NCBI RefSeq assembly: GCF_014649915.1
Contig: NZ_BMTY01000033.1
Span: forward strand, 1 to 62,581
Length of the DNA: 62,581 bases
Reading direction: 5' to 3'
Source of the DNA: Streptomyces toxytricini
Lineage (GTDB): Bacteria > Actinomycetota > Actinomycetes > Streptomycetales > Streptomycetaceae
Below the pieces are notes generated by a model. It searched no databases. It was not told the origin of the DNA and worked only from the letters and a program-made list of their open reading frames with translations. The position numbers and the translations under genes are program-made. This document shows positions 15,488-22,831 of the stretch, piece after piece. The stretch's first letter is position 1. Every line of letters starts with the position of its first letter.

Positions 15488-17154
15488 ACCCCTCACGTCC
15501 CACCACCTCCGCTCTCCCCGTCGCCGCCGCCGGGCACGGGCACGTCACCTTCCTCGGTGCGGGCCCCGGCGACCCGGGACTGCTGACGCTGCGCGCCGTC
15601 GAGGCGCTCGCCGCCGCGGATGTGCTCATCGCGGAGCCCGAGGTGCTCGAGGTCGTCCGCACGCACGCGCGCGCCGGAGTGGACACGCCACAGCTGACGA
15701 TCGCTGACGAGACGTCAGCGGCCGCCGGAGTACCGGTGATCCGGGACGCCGCCAATCTTGTCATGGAGGCCGCGCGCTCCGGCAGGCGGGTCGTCCGTGC
15801 CGTCACCGGAGACCCCGGCCTCGACGGCAACGCCGCCTCCGAAATGCTCGCCTGCGCCGGCGAGGGCATCCCCTTCGAGGTCGTGCCCGGCGTCGCCACC
15901 GCCGTCGGCGTCCCCGCCTACGCGGGCGTCCCGCTGCGCGGCGAGCAGGGCGCCGACGTCCGGTTCGTCGACGCCCGCAACGCCTCCGCCCAGTGCTGGA
16001 GCGAAGTCGGCGCCGGCCACGGCGTCGTCGTCGTCACCGCCACCCTGGAGACCGTCCCCGCCGCCTGCGCCGAGCTCGTCGCCGCCGGCCGCGCCGGCGA
16101 CACCCCGCTCACCGTCACCGTCGGCGGCACCACCACCCGGCAGCGGACGTGGAACGCCACCCTCGGCACCATCACCCAGGTCTTCAAGCAGGGCAAGGTC
16201 CTGCCCTCTCCCGAGGGCGCCCGCCCCGTCATAGCCGTCGTCGGCGAGCAGGGCGCCGCCGCCCGCCGCGAGGAGCTCGCCTGGTTCGAGTCGAAGCCGC
16301 TGTTCGGCTGGCGGGTCCTCGTCCCCCGCACCAAGGAGCAGGCCGCCTCCCTCTCCGACCAGCTCCGCTCCTACGGCGCCGTGCCGCACGAGGTTCCCAC
16401 CATCGCCGTGGAGCCGCCGCGCACCCCGCAGCAGATGGAGCGCGCCGTCAAGGGGCTGGTGACGGGCCGCTACGAGTGGATCGCCTTCACCTCGGTGAAC
16501 GCCGTCAAGGCGGTGCGCGAGAAGTTCGAGGAGTACGGGCTCGACGCGCGCGCCTTCGCCGGCATCAAGGTCGCCGCCGTGGGCGAGCAGACCGCCGCCG
16601 CGCTCGTCGAGTTCGGCGTCAAGCCCGACCTCGTGCCCAGCGGCGAGCAGTCCGCCGCCGGACTGCTGGAGGACTGGCCGCCGTACGACCCGGTGTTCGA
16701 CCCGATCGACCGCGTCTTCCTGCCGCGCGCCGACATCGCCACCGAGACCCTCGTCGCCGGGCTGATAGAGCTCGGCTGGGAGGTCGACGACGTCACCGCC
16801 TACCGGACCGTCCGCGCCTCGCCCCCGCCGGCGGACACCCGCGAGGCGATCAAGGGCGGCGGCTTCGACGCCGTGCTCTTCACGTCGTCCTCGACGGTGC
16901 GCAACCTCGTCGGCATCGCCGGCAAGCCGCACAACGTCACCGTCATCGCCTGCATCGGCCCGGCGACCGCGAAGACCGCGGAGGAGCACGGCCTGCGGGT
17001 CGACGTCCTGTCGCCGGAGCCGAGCGTCGGCAAGCTCGCCGAAGCCCTCGCCGAGTACGGGGCGGCGCGCCGCGAGGCGGCCAAGGAGGCCGGCGAGTCG
17101 GTGTCCCGGCCGAGCGAGCGCCGGCCGGGGGCGCGGCGGCGCCGGACGACCTGA
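15484..17154 (+). CDS. hemD: fused CobA-like methyltransferase / uroporphyrinogen-III synthase
   Basis: A 556-residue two-domain protein. Residues about 18-260 resemble uroporphyrinogen-III C-methyltransferase (FLGAGPGDPGLLTLRAVE), and residues 275-530 form the HemD domain (WRVLVPRTKEQA, IAFTSVNAVKAV, LFTSSSTVRNLV), which closes hydroxymethylbilane into uroporphyrinogen III. The methyltransferase part keeps the first SAM motif, but its second glycine-rich motif, normally GGDPFVFGRGGE-like, reads TGDPGLDGNAASE, so methylation may be reduced or lost. The start is a TTG inside the hemC stop (TTGA). The C-terminal tail is basic. Confidence 0.93.
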   Translation: MNPSRPTTSALPVAAAGHGHVTFLGAGPGDPGLLTLRAVEALAAADVLIAEPEVLEVVRTHARAGVDTPQLTIADETSAAAGVPVIRDAANLVMEAARSGRRVVRAVTGDPGLDGNAASEMLACAGEGIPFEVVPGVATAVGVPAYAGVPLRGEQGADVRFVDARNASAQCWSEVGAGHGVVVVTATLETVPAACAELVAAGRAGDTPLTVTVGGTTTRQRTWNATLGTITQVFKQGKVLPSPEGARPVIAVVGEQGAAARREELAWFESKPLFGWRVLVPRTKEQAASLSDQLRSYGAVPHEVPTIAVEPPRTPQQMERAVKGLVTGRYEWIAFTSVNAVKAVREKFEEYGLDARAFAGIKVAAVGEQTAAALVEFGVKPDLVPSGEQSAAGLLEDWPPYDPVFDPIDRVFLPRADIATETLVAGLIELGWEVDDVTAYRTVRASPPPADTREAIKGGGFDAVLFTSSSTVRNLVGIAGKPHNVTVIACIGPATAKTAEEHGLRVDVLSPEPSVGKLAEALAEYGAARREAAKEAGESVSRPSERRPGARRRRTT

Positions 17155-17223
17155 GGAGCGGGTCGACCGCTCGACTGCTCCCCTGCTCGTCCGCCGGTCG
17201 GCTGACCGGCCGGGACGGCAGCC

Positions 17224-17262
17224 CGTGAGGGCCCGGGTGCATCCCGCACCCGGGCCCTCACG
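17224..17262 (+). terminator. terminator of the rex-hemACD operon
   Basis: A perfect 17-bp stem with a 5-base loop; the left arm is CGTGAGGGCCCGGGTGC. It follows hemD by 70 bases and separates the Rex-controlled operon from hemB. No T-tract. Confidence 0.82.
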
Positions 17263-17336
17263 CGTCGCGGGGCGGGCCCGGCCCTAGGCTGGGACCCGAC
17301 CCCGACTGCTGTCGAAGCTCGAAGAGGCGACTGAAG

Positions 17337-18338
17337 ATGAGCGCGTACGGATCCTTCCCCGGCTCGCGGCCCCGCCGGCTGCGCACCACCCCTGCCATGC
17401 GGCGGATGGTCGCGGAGACCCGGCTGCACCCCTCCGACCTGATCCTCCCGGCGTTCGTCCGGGAGGGCCTGGACGAGCCGCTGCCGATCAAGGCGATGCC
17501 GGGCGTGGTCCAGCACACCCGCGACACCCTGCGGAAGGCCGCCGCCGAGGCCGTCGACACGGGAGTCGCGGGCATCATGCTCTTCGGGGTGCCTGCGGAC
17601 GAGAACAAGGACGCGCTGGGGACCGCGGGTACCGAGCCGGACGGCATCCTCCAGGTCGCGATCCGGGATGTGAAGGCGGAGGTCGGCGACGATCTCGTGA
17701 TCATGTCGGACCTGTGCCTGGACGAGTACACCGACCACGGCCACTGCGGCGTCCTCGACGCGCAGGGCCGTGTCGACAACGACGCGACGCTGGAGCGGTA
17801 CGCCGAGATGGCGCAGGTCCAGGCCGACGCCGGCGTCCACGTGGTCGGGCCGAGCGGCATGATGGACGGCCAGGTCGGAGTCATCCGGGACGCGCTGGAC
17901 GAGACGGGCCACGAGGACGTCGCCATCCTGGCGTACACGGCGAAGTATTCGTCCGCGTTCTACGGGCCCTTCCGCGAGGCCGTCGCCTCCAGCCTCCAGG
18001 GCGACCGCAAGACCTACCAGCAGGACCCGGCCAACGCCCGCGAGTCGCTGCGCGAGCTGGCGCTCGACCTGGAGGAGGGCGCGGACATGGTCATGGTCAA
18101 GCCGGCCGGCCCGTACCTCGACATCCTGTACCGGGTCGCCCAGGCCGTCGACGTGCCGGTGTCCGCGTACCAGATCAGCGGCGAGTACGCGATGATCGAG
18201 GCGGCCGCGGAAAAGGGCTGGGTGGAGCGCGACCGCGCCATCATGGAGACCCTGACCGGCATCAAGCGGGCGGGCGCGGACACGATCCTGACGTACTGGG
18301 CGACCGAGGTTGCGGGGTGGCTCCGGCGGGAGCGGTGA
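17337..18338 (+). CDS. hemB: porphobilinogen synthase
   Basis: A 333-residue enzyme condensing two 5-aminolevulinates to porphobilinogen. The metal-binding loop reads DLCLDEYTDHGHCGVL near residue 124, the first Schiff-base Lys is in AYTAKYSSAFYGP near 203, and the second is in MVMVKPAGPYLD near 257. Length and motifs are normal for the family. The ATG has a GAAGAGGCGACTGAAG stretch upstream with a weak ribosome site. It completes the heme precursor set but is outside the Rex operon, after its terminator. A structured repeat begins immediately after the stop codon. Confidence 0.95.
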   Translation: MSAYGSFPGSRPRRLRTTPAMRRMVAETRLHPSDLILPAFVREGLDEPLPIKAMPGVVQHTRDTLRKAAAEAVDTGVAGIMLFGVPADENKDALGTAGTEPDGILQVAIRDVKAEVGDDLVIMSDLCLDEYTDHGHCGVLDAQGRVDNDATLERYAEMAQVQADAGVHVVGPSGMMDGQVGVIRDALDETGHEDVAILAYTAKYSSAFYGPFREAVASSLQGDRKTYQQDPANARESLRELALDLEEGADMVMVKPAGPYLDILYRVAQAVDVPVSAYQISGEYAMIEAAAEKGWVERDRAIMETLTGIKRAGADTILTYWATEVAGWLRRER

Positions 18339-18343
18339 GGGGG

Positions 18344-18995
18344 CGGCGGTAGCCGGCCGGCCCGTGGCGGGGGTGTGACGGCGGGAGCGGTGACGGGGGC
18401 GCGACGGCGGGAGCCGGTGGGTGGGAGCCGATGGGTCGGGGTCGGGTGTGTGGCTGGTGGTGTCCCCGGCAGTTGATGGTGTCCGGGGCGTGCCGGTCCC
18501 TCAAGGGCGCTCCTCCTTCGTCGTCGCGTCGCTGCGCGATGGCCCTTGCGGGCCACCCTTGACCGACCGGCCCGCCCCGGAGGCATTTTTTTCTGCCGGG
18601 GCCGCCCCCGGGGGAATGGCCTGGAGGTACTTGGGCCTACAAGCCGGATCAGGGAGCTTGCTCCCCCGCCCCAGTGGCCCCTTTCGTCCCACCGGCATCA
18701 GCCGCCCCGTCGGCGGGAGCCGGGTGGGCTCTGACCGCACGAAACGACGCCCAGAGCATCATCCGGAGACAGGAGCGCGGCTGATCGCTACGTGGGCGCC
18801 CCAGGTTTGGCGTCCGGCGGCCGTCGGGGGGCCGGGAGCGCTCCGGATCGCTACGTGGGCGCTGTGGGTTTGGCGTCCGGCGGCCGTCGGAGCGGGGAGC
18901 GCGTCAGATCGCTGCGTGGGCGATCCCGGCTCAGCGCCCGGCGGTCGTCGATGGCGGGGGCGCGTCAGATCGCGGTGTGTGGTTGTCGGCGGCTG
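18344..18995 (+). repeat. dispersed structured repeat, copy A
   Basis: This roughly 650-base gap between convergent hemB and the ketoacyl synthase gene is a composite repeat. Related copies lie at 21765-22345 (inverted) and 62399-62581 (direct, cut by the window edge). In order it contains G-rich mini-repeats, a block near CCCCGGCAGTTGATGGTGTC (18474), a GGCCC/GGGCC hairpin (18541-18553), a hairpin with a run of seven T (near 18575-18602), a variable hairpin (18651-18665), a conserved GACGCCCAGAGCATCATCCG segment (18747) and a tandem block. No transposase is encoded. Short reading frames across it look like artefacts. Confidence 0.85.
18783..18990 (+). repeat. three and a half tandem ~62-bp units (copy A)
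   Basis: Units begin at GATCGCTACGTGGGCGC: 18783 (63 bp), 18846 (61 bp), 18907 (61 bp) and a truncated one at 18968 that runs into the 3' end of the ketoacyl synthase gene. Each unit has a G+C-rich middle around CGTCCGGCGGCCGTC. The matching block in the inverted copy has three units with 61- and 64-base spacing. Confidence 0.88.
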
Positions 18996-19002
18996 AACGC
19001 CG

Positions 19003-20193
19003 TCATGGGGTGACGATGAGCGAGACGTTCTGTCCGCCGAAGCCGAACGAGTTGCTGAGGACGGCCTGTTGGGGGACGTCTCGCCGGCCGGTGACGACAT
19101 CGAGGTCGATGTCGGGGGCGACGCCGGTGGCGAGGTTGCGGGTCGGGGGGATGACGCCGTGCTTCACGCTGAGGACGGCGATGAGGGCCTCGATCGCGCC
19201 GGCGGCGCCGAAGAGGTGGCCGAGCGATGCCTTGGGGGCTGTCACGGTGGCGCGGCCGAAGACCTCTCGGATCGCGCGGGCTTCGGCGGCGTCGCCGACC
19301 TCGGTTCCGGTGGCGTGGGCGTTGACGTGGGTGATCTGCGCGGGAGTCAGGCCGGCTTGCGCGAGGGCCTTCCGCATGGCCGAGATCTGACCGGAGCCGT
19401 CGGCGGCGGGCGCCGTGATGTGGTGGGCGTCGGCGGCGATGCCGGCGCCCGCGAGTACCGCGTGGACGCGCGCGCCCCGGGCGGCGGCGTGCTCGGCGCT
19501 TTCGAGCACCACGACGGCCGAGCCTTCGCTGAGGACGAATCCGCTGCGGTCCGCGGCGAACGGCCGGGAGGCCGAGGCGGGGTCGGCGGTGTGCCGCGAC
19601 AGGGCCTGTGCCTGGGTGAAGCCGGCCACGGTGATCGGGGTGATCGCGGCCTCGGTCCCGCCCGCGATCACCACGTCCGCCTCGCCGGCACGGATGAGCC
19701 TGGCCCCCAGAGCGATCGCCTCGGCGCCGGAGGAGCACGCCGAGACGGGCGTGTAGGACCCGGCCCGTGCACCGTATTCGATGCTGATCAGCGCCGCGGC
19801 CGCATTGGGCATGAGCATCGGGACCGTGCGCGGCGACACGCGCCGGGTCCCGGCCGACTCCAGGACGTCGTCCTCCTTCAGCAGCGTGCGTACGCCCCCG
19901 ATGCCCGTGCCGATCGCCGATGCGAGCCGGTCCGGGTGCACCTCCGGTGCGCCGGCGTCGGCCCAGGCCTCGGCCGCGGCGGTGAGGGCGGCCTGCTGTG
20001 AGCGGTCGAGCCGCCTGGCCCGCACCGGCGGCAGTGACTCGGCGGGGTCGACCGCCATCGTCCCCGCCACGACGTCGGGCAGGTCGGTGCCGGCACGGAG
20101 GCCGGACTCGCCGGCGAGCAGGGCGTCCCAGGTGGACGCCACGTCTCCACCGAGTGGTGTGATCGCGCCCAGTCCCGTCACGACGACGTCCAT
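19003..20193 (-). CDS. beta-ketoacyl-ACP synthase family protein (KAS II-like)
   Basis: A 396-residue condensing enzyme of the thiolase fold, close to FabF in length and motifs. The nucleophile is Cys153 in SACSSGAEA; the catalytic histidines are His293 in NAHATGTEVGD and His326 in LGHLFGAAG, with Lys321 just before; the C-terminal SFGFGGQN is intact. It is therefore probably active in Claisen condensation, but no acyl carrier protein or other FAS gene is adjacent. I chose the ATG at 20193; codons farther upstream lie in the operator DNA. It is divergent from a TetR gene across two near-identical palindromes and is probably repressed by it. Confidence 0.88.
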   Translation of the reverse strand: MDVVVTGLGAITPLGGDVASTWDALLAGESGLRAGTDLPDVVAGTMAVDPAESLPPVRARRLDRSQQAALTAAAEAWADAGAPEVHPDRLASAIGTGIGGVRTLLKEDDVLESAGTRRVSPRTVPMLMPNAAAALISIEYGARAGSYTPVSACSSGAEAIALGARLIRAGEADVVIAGGTEAAITPITVAGFTQAQALSRHTADPASASRPFAADRSGFVLSEGSAVVVLESAEHAAARGARVHAVLAGAGIAADAHHITAPAADGSGQISAMRKALAQAGLTPAQITHVNAHATGTEVGDAAEARAIREVFGRATVTAPKASLGHLFGAAGAIEALIAVLSVKHGVIPPTRNLATGVAPDIDLDVVTGRRDVPQQAVLSNSFGFGGQNVSLIVTP

Positions 20194-20207
20194 GTCCCTG
20201 CACCTTT

Positions 20208-20251
20208 CTTGTATGCCATACAAGTCAACGTCTCTGTTGTATCACATACAA
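20208..20251. promoter_or_regulatory. twin TetR operators between KAS and TetR genes
   Basis: Two related palindromes lie in the 65-base divergent gap: CTTGTATGCCATACAAG (20208-20224, perfect 8-1-8) and TTGTATCACATACAA (20237-20251, perfect 6-3-6). They share TTGTATNNNATACAA, and their centres are 28 bases apart. The second overlaps a TACAAT -10-like hexamer at 20247-20252, placed so that transcription would begin at the TetR ATG. Binding by the adjacent TetR protein is inferred. Confidence 0.82.
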
Positions 20252-20258
20252 TTCGCGG

Positions 20259-20864
20259 ATGGAGAAGAGGCGAAGCGAGGCCCGTGGCCGCGGTCTTGCG
20301 ACGAGGCGCCGGCTGATCGAGGCGACCGCACGGCTGTGTGAGGAGCGGCCCGGCGGCGAGGTGAGCGTCGCGGAGATCGCGAAGGCGGCGGGCGTCTTCC
20401 CCAACCAGGTCACGTACCACTTCGGGTCCAAGGACTCGCTGCTCGTGCACGCCGCCTTCCTCGGCCTGCTGCACGACGCCCGACGGATCGAGCGCATCGG
20501 CACCCAGGCCCCCGATGCGGCGGCGTTCCGGCGCAACGTCGCCCGCGCCGTACTGGCCATGCCCTCGCTCCCGTCGGTCGCGCGGGCACTCGCCGCGGGG
20601 ATCGCCAAGCCCGAACTCGCCCCCGTCGTCGACCAGCACCTCCGCCTGCTGTTCCGGCAGTCCGAGCGCTTCGTGGGCCGACTCGTCGACAGCCGCGGCT
20701 GGAGGGCGGAGCGTCCGCTCGGCGTGGAGGTCAGGACGTTCTGGAGCACGGCGCTCGGCGCAGTGCTGCTCGTACGCGCCGGTGCCCACGGCACCAACGC
20801 CGACCTCGACCTCGCCGGAGCGCTGACCATTCACGACACCCGGGCCACCGCGGAACCGGAATGA
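20259..20864 (+). CDS. TetR/AcrR family transcriptional regulator
   Basis: A 201-residue regulator. The N-terminal helix-turn-helix (residues about 15-62) includes VSVAEIAKAAGVFPNQVTYH followed by FGSKDSLLVHA, the typical TetR signature; the C-terminal ligand domain is of TetR_C type. The ATG at 20259 has no ribosome site and follows a TACAAT -10 element by 7 bases, so the mRNA is probably leaderless. It likely represses itself and the divergent ketoacyl synthase through the twin operators. The ligand is unknown; the linked gene suggests an acyl compound. Confidence 0.88.
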   Translation: MEKRRSEARGRGLATRRRLIEATARLCEERPGGEVSVAEIAKAAGVFPNQVTYHFGSKDSLLVHAAFLGLLHDARRIERIGTQAPDAAAFRRNVARAVLAMPSLPSVARALAAGIAKPELAPVVDQHLRLLFRQSERFVGRLVDSRGWRAERPLGVEVRTFWSTALGAVLLVRAGAHGTNADLDLAGALTIHDTRATAEPE

Positions 20865-20908
20865 GGCTGTGACCTGCAATGTCAGCGGGTCTGCCTAGGG
20901 TGTTCGTC

Positions 20909-21583
20909 GTGAGCATGACTAACAAGCGGAAGCTTCCGTTGATCTTGCAGCTGCTGGTCGGACTGGCCGTCGCGGGCGTGGTCTTCTTCCTCCTGACGAA
21001 GGTCGGCGGGGAGACCGTCGCGAGCAGACAGGAGGCGGCCCCCGCACCCGAAGCCGCACCCAGCGCATCGGACCGGCCGGTGATCCCGCTCGCCGACGCC
21101 TTCCCCGAGAAGGTGCCGGACGGGAGGGGCGGCAACTTCACCAAGGTGGGAGCCGTGACCCTGAAGTCGTGCACCGAACCCGACTCGGTCGGCCCTGCCC
21201 TCGCCAACATGATCGACGCGGGCAAGGGCTGCCTCGGCGAGCACGTCGCCCTCTACAAGGACGGCCAGAACAACCAGTTCAACCTGGCGGTCTTCACCAT
21301 GAGGGACCCGCAGGACACCGTCACGCTGGTGATGCGACTCGGCGGCAACCCGACCGACTACCAGGTCGGCGCCCAGGCGCCGCCGCCCGGCTCGGGCCTG
21401 AAGACCCTCCCTCCGGACAGCGGCATGGTGCAGGCCTTCACCGGCCAGGGCCGCTCGATGGTCGTCGGCCTCGCACAGTGGGCCGACGGCGGCACCCGCG
21501 ACTACCAGGCCCTCGTCGGCCGCCTCGACCCCCTCCTGAAGGACGTCTCGAACCGGGTGGCCCGCCACGAACAGGGCTCCTGA
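20909..21583 (+). CDS. membrane-anchored hypothetical protein
   Basis: A 224-residue protein with a short basic N terminus (TNKRKL), one hydrophobic segment (LILQLLVGLAVAGVVFFLL, residues about 9-27) and an extracytoplasmic domain. A Pro/Ala-rich linker runs to about residue 60. The outer domain has two cysteines (KSCTEPDS and GKGCLGEH) that could pair. I do not recognise the family. The GTG at 20909 has AGGG about 8 bases upstream; an ATG at 20915 is equally possible. It follows the TetR gene by 44 bases on the same strand and may share its transcript. Confidence 0.7.
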   Translation: MSMTNKRKLPLILQLLVGLAVAGVVFFLLTKVGGETVASRQEAAPAPEAAPSASDRPVIPLADAFPEKVPDGRGGNFTKVGAVTLKSCTEPDSVGPALANMIDAGKGCLGEHVALYKDGQNNQFNLAVFTMRDPQDTVTLVMRLGGNPTDYQVGAQAPPPGSGLKTLPPDSGMVQAFTGQGRSMVVGLAQWADGGTRDYQALVGRLDPLLKDVSNRVARHEQGS

Positions 21584-21600
21584 CGGCTAGAGTCCCCGGC

Positions 21601-21744
21601 ATGGGGGAGAAGAAGGCTCGCACGGTGCCGTGCCAGTTCTGCGGGCGCCCGGTCGTCCACCGCTGGTACCGCGCACCGCACTGCAACAGGACCTGCTGGA
21701 TCCGCGACGTCCGCGCCAACTTCTGGCGCAACCTGTTCTCCTGA
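21601..21744 (+). CDS. 47-residue Cys-rich (zinc-finger-like) protein
   Basis: A 47-residue basic protein with a C-x2-C knuckle (PCQFCGRP) followed by a CNRTCW pair (C-x3-C) 17 residues on and a nearby His, a pattern typical of a small zinc ribbon. Aromatic and Arg residues (RWYRAPH, FWRNLF) suggest nucleic-acid or protein binding. The ATG is 18 bases after the previous stop; the ribosome site is weak (TAGAG). The cysteine spacing supports a real gene, but homologs could not be checked. The inverted structured repeat begins just after its stop. Confidence 0.6.
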   Translation: MGEKKARTVPCQFCGRPVVHRWYRAPHCNRTCWIRDVRANFWRNLFS

Positions 21745-21764
21745 CCAGTCCATTCCGATCCGGG

Positions 21765-22345
21765 CAGCCGCGTCCGGCGCCGGCGTCCGGCGCCCTTGGG
21801 CGACGACGGCCGACCGCCGCTGAGCTGAGGGCGCGCACGTAGCGATCTGCCGCGCTCCCGGCCCCAGACGGCGGCCAGCCGCCGAGCCGGGAGCGCCCAC
21901 GTAGCGATCCGTCGCGCCTCCCGGCCCCTGACGGCCGCCGGACGCCAAACCGAGGGCGCCCACGTAGCGATCTGGGGCGCTCCTGCCTCCGGATGATGCT
22001 CTGGGCGTCGTTTCCCGACGGGAGAGCCAACCGGGCTTCCGCCGACGGGGCTGCTGATGCCGGTGGGGCTGGATACGGCCCCCGGGGCGGGGATCACGCT
22101 CCCTGACCCCGCCCCACAGGGCTCGTCCCTCCAGGCCATTCCCCCGGGGGCGGCCCCGGCAGAAAAAAATGCCTCCGGGGCGGGTCGTCCTGTCAAGGGT
22201 GGCCCGAAGGGCCATCGCGAAGCGACGCGACGACGAAGGAGGAGCGCCCTTTACAGGGCGGCACGCCCCGGACACCATCGACTGCCGGGGACACCCCCAG
22301 TGCCATCCCTGATGCCGACCGATCGGCTACCGGCAACGCCCGCCC
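21765..22345 (-). repeat. dispersed structured repeat, copy B (inverted)
   Basis: The 756-base gap between the Cys-rich gene and the DUF1876 gene is mostly a reverse-strand copy of the element at 18344-18995. Read on the minus strand the order is the same: GTCGATGGTGTCCGGGGC near 22283, the GGCCC/GGGCC hairpin near 22201-22213, the hairpin with seven T (near 22150-22179), a long variable hairpin (GGGGCGGGG paired with CCCCGCCCC, 22081-22115), the conserved 20-base segment near 22000 and three tandem units ending at 21847, 21908 and 21972. Its tandem end faces the cassette, so copies A and B form inward-facing inverted repeats. Nothing recognisable lies in 22346-22485. Confidence 0.85.
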
Positions 22346-22501
22346 CCGCCGTCGCGCCCAACGCCGAGTCGCCGGCTCCCGCCGCCCCCCGCCCCCGCCC
22401 CCTGCCTCCGTCACCTCTCCTCCACCCCCGCCCCGCTCGCATCCCGTCCACCCCGGTAGCACCCTGGAGGGACAAGGGTGAGCCCCTGGAGGTGATGCAC
22501 C

Positions 22502-22771
22502 ATGTCCACACTGGTCGGGTGGCACGTGGAGCTCGAATTCACCGAGGACGGGCACCGCACCACTGCGGCGGCCATGGTCAGGCTCGGTGACGGCTCCGAG
22601 ATGCGGGCGCGCGGTTACGCCATGCGCCACCCCTCCGACCCGGCGCAGCTGAGGGTCGGGGAAGAGATCGCGGGCGCGCGGGCGCTGATGGATCTCGCGT
22701 CCCAGATGTTGCAGAAGGCGCACGGAGAGATCGACGAGGCGACGGGCAGGCACTCCTACCCGCTGTCCTGA
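22502..22771 (+). CDS. DUF1876 domain-containing protein
   Basis: An 89-residue protein of the DUF1876 (Rv2632c-like) family, a small dsRBD-like alpha/beta fold common in actinobacteria. It begins WHVELEFTEDGHRTTAAAMV, then has a DPAQLRVGEEIAGARAL segment and a DLASQM helix. Function is unknown; family members are often reported among stress- or dormancy-linked genes. The ATG has a GGAGGTGATG ribosome site, nearly a perfect anti-16S match. It is separated from neighbours on both sides. Confidence 0.87.
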   Translation: MSTLVGWHVELEFTEDGHRTTAAAMVRLGDGSEMRARGYAMRHPSDPAQLRVGEEIAGARALMDLASQMLQKAHGEIDEATGRHSYPLS

Positions 22772-22831
22772 TCAAGTGATCCGCGAACGAGCGGGTGTCG
22801 GCCGAGCCCCGGCCGACACCCGCTGCCGCGG

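Noticed and set aside
15715..16989. 424-residue frame antisense to hemD
   Set aside because: Composition is Gly/Val/Asp/Arg-rich shadow coding, with no motif; the plus strand carries a clear enzyme.
20194..20223. Upstream start for the ketoacyl synthase at 20223
   Set aside because: It would place coding sequence within a perfect palindromic operator; the ATG at 20193 gives the normal FabF N terminus.
18344..22345. Insertion sequence or integrase at the cassette
   Set aside because: No transposase, resolvase or integrase reading frame is found inside or next to the repeats, so no insertion sequence was called.
22057..22590. Long reading frame containing the phrase IPPGAAPAEKNASGAG
   Set aside because: It lies entirely in repeat copy B and beyond; the same phrase is read antisense in copy A. 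It reflects the repeat DNA, not a protein family.
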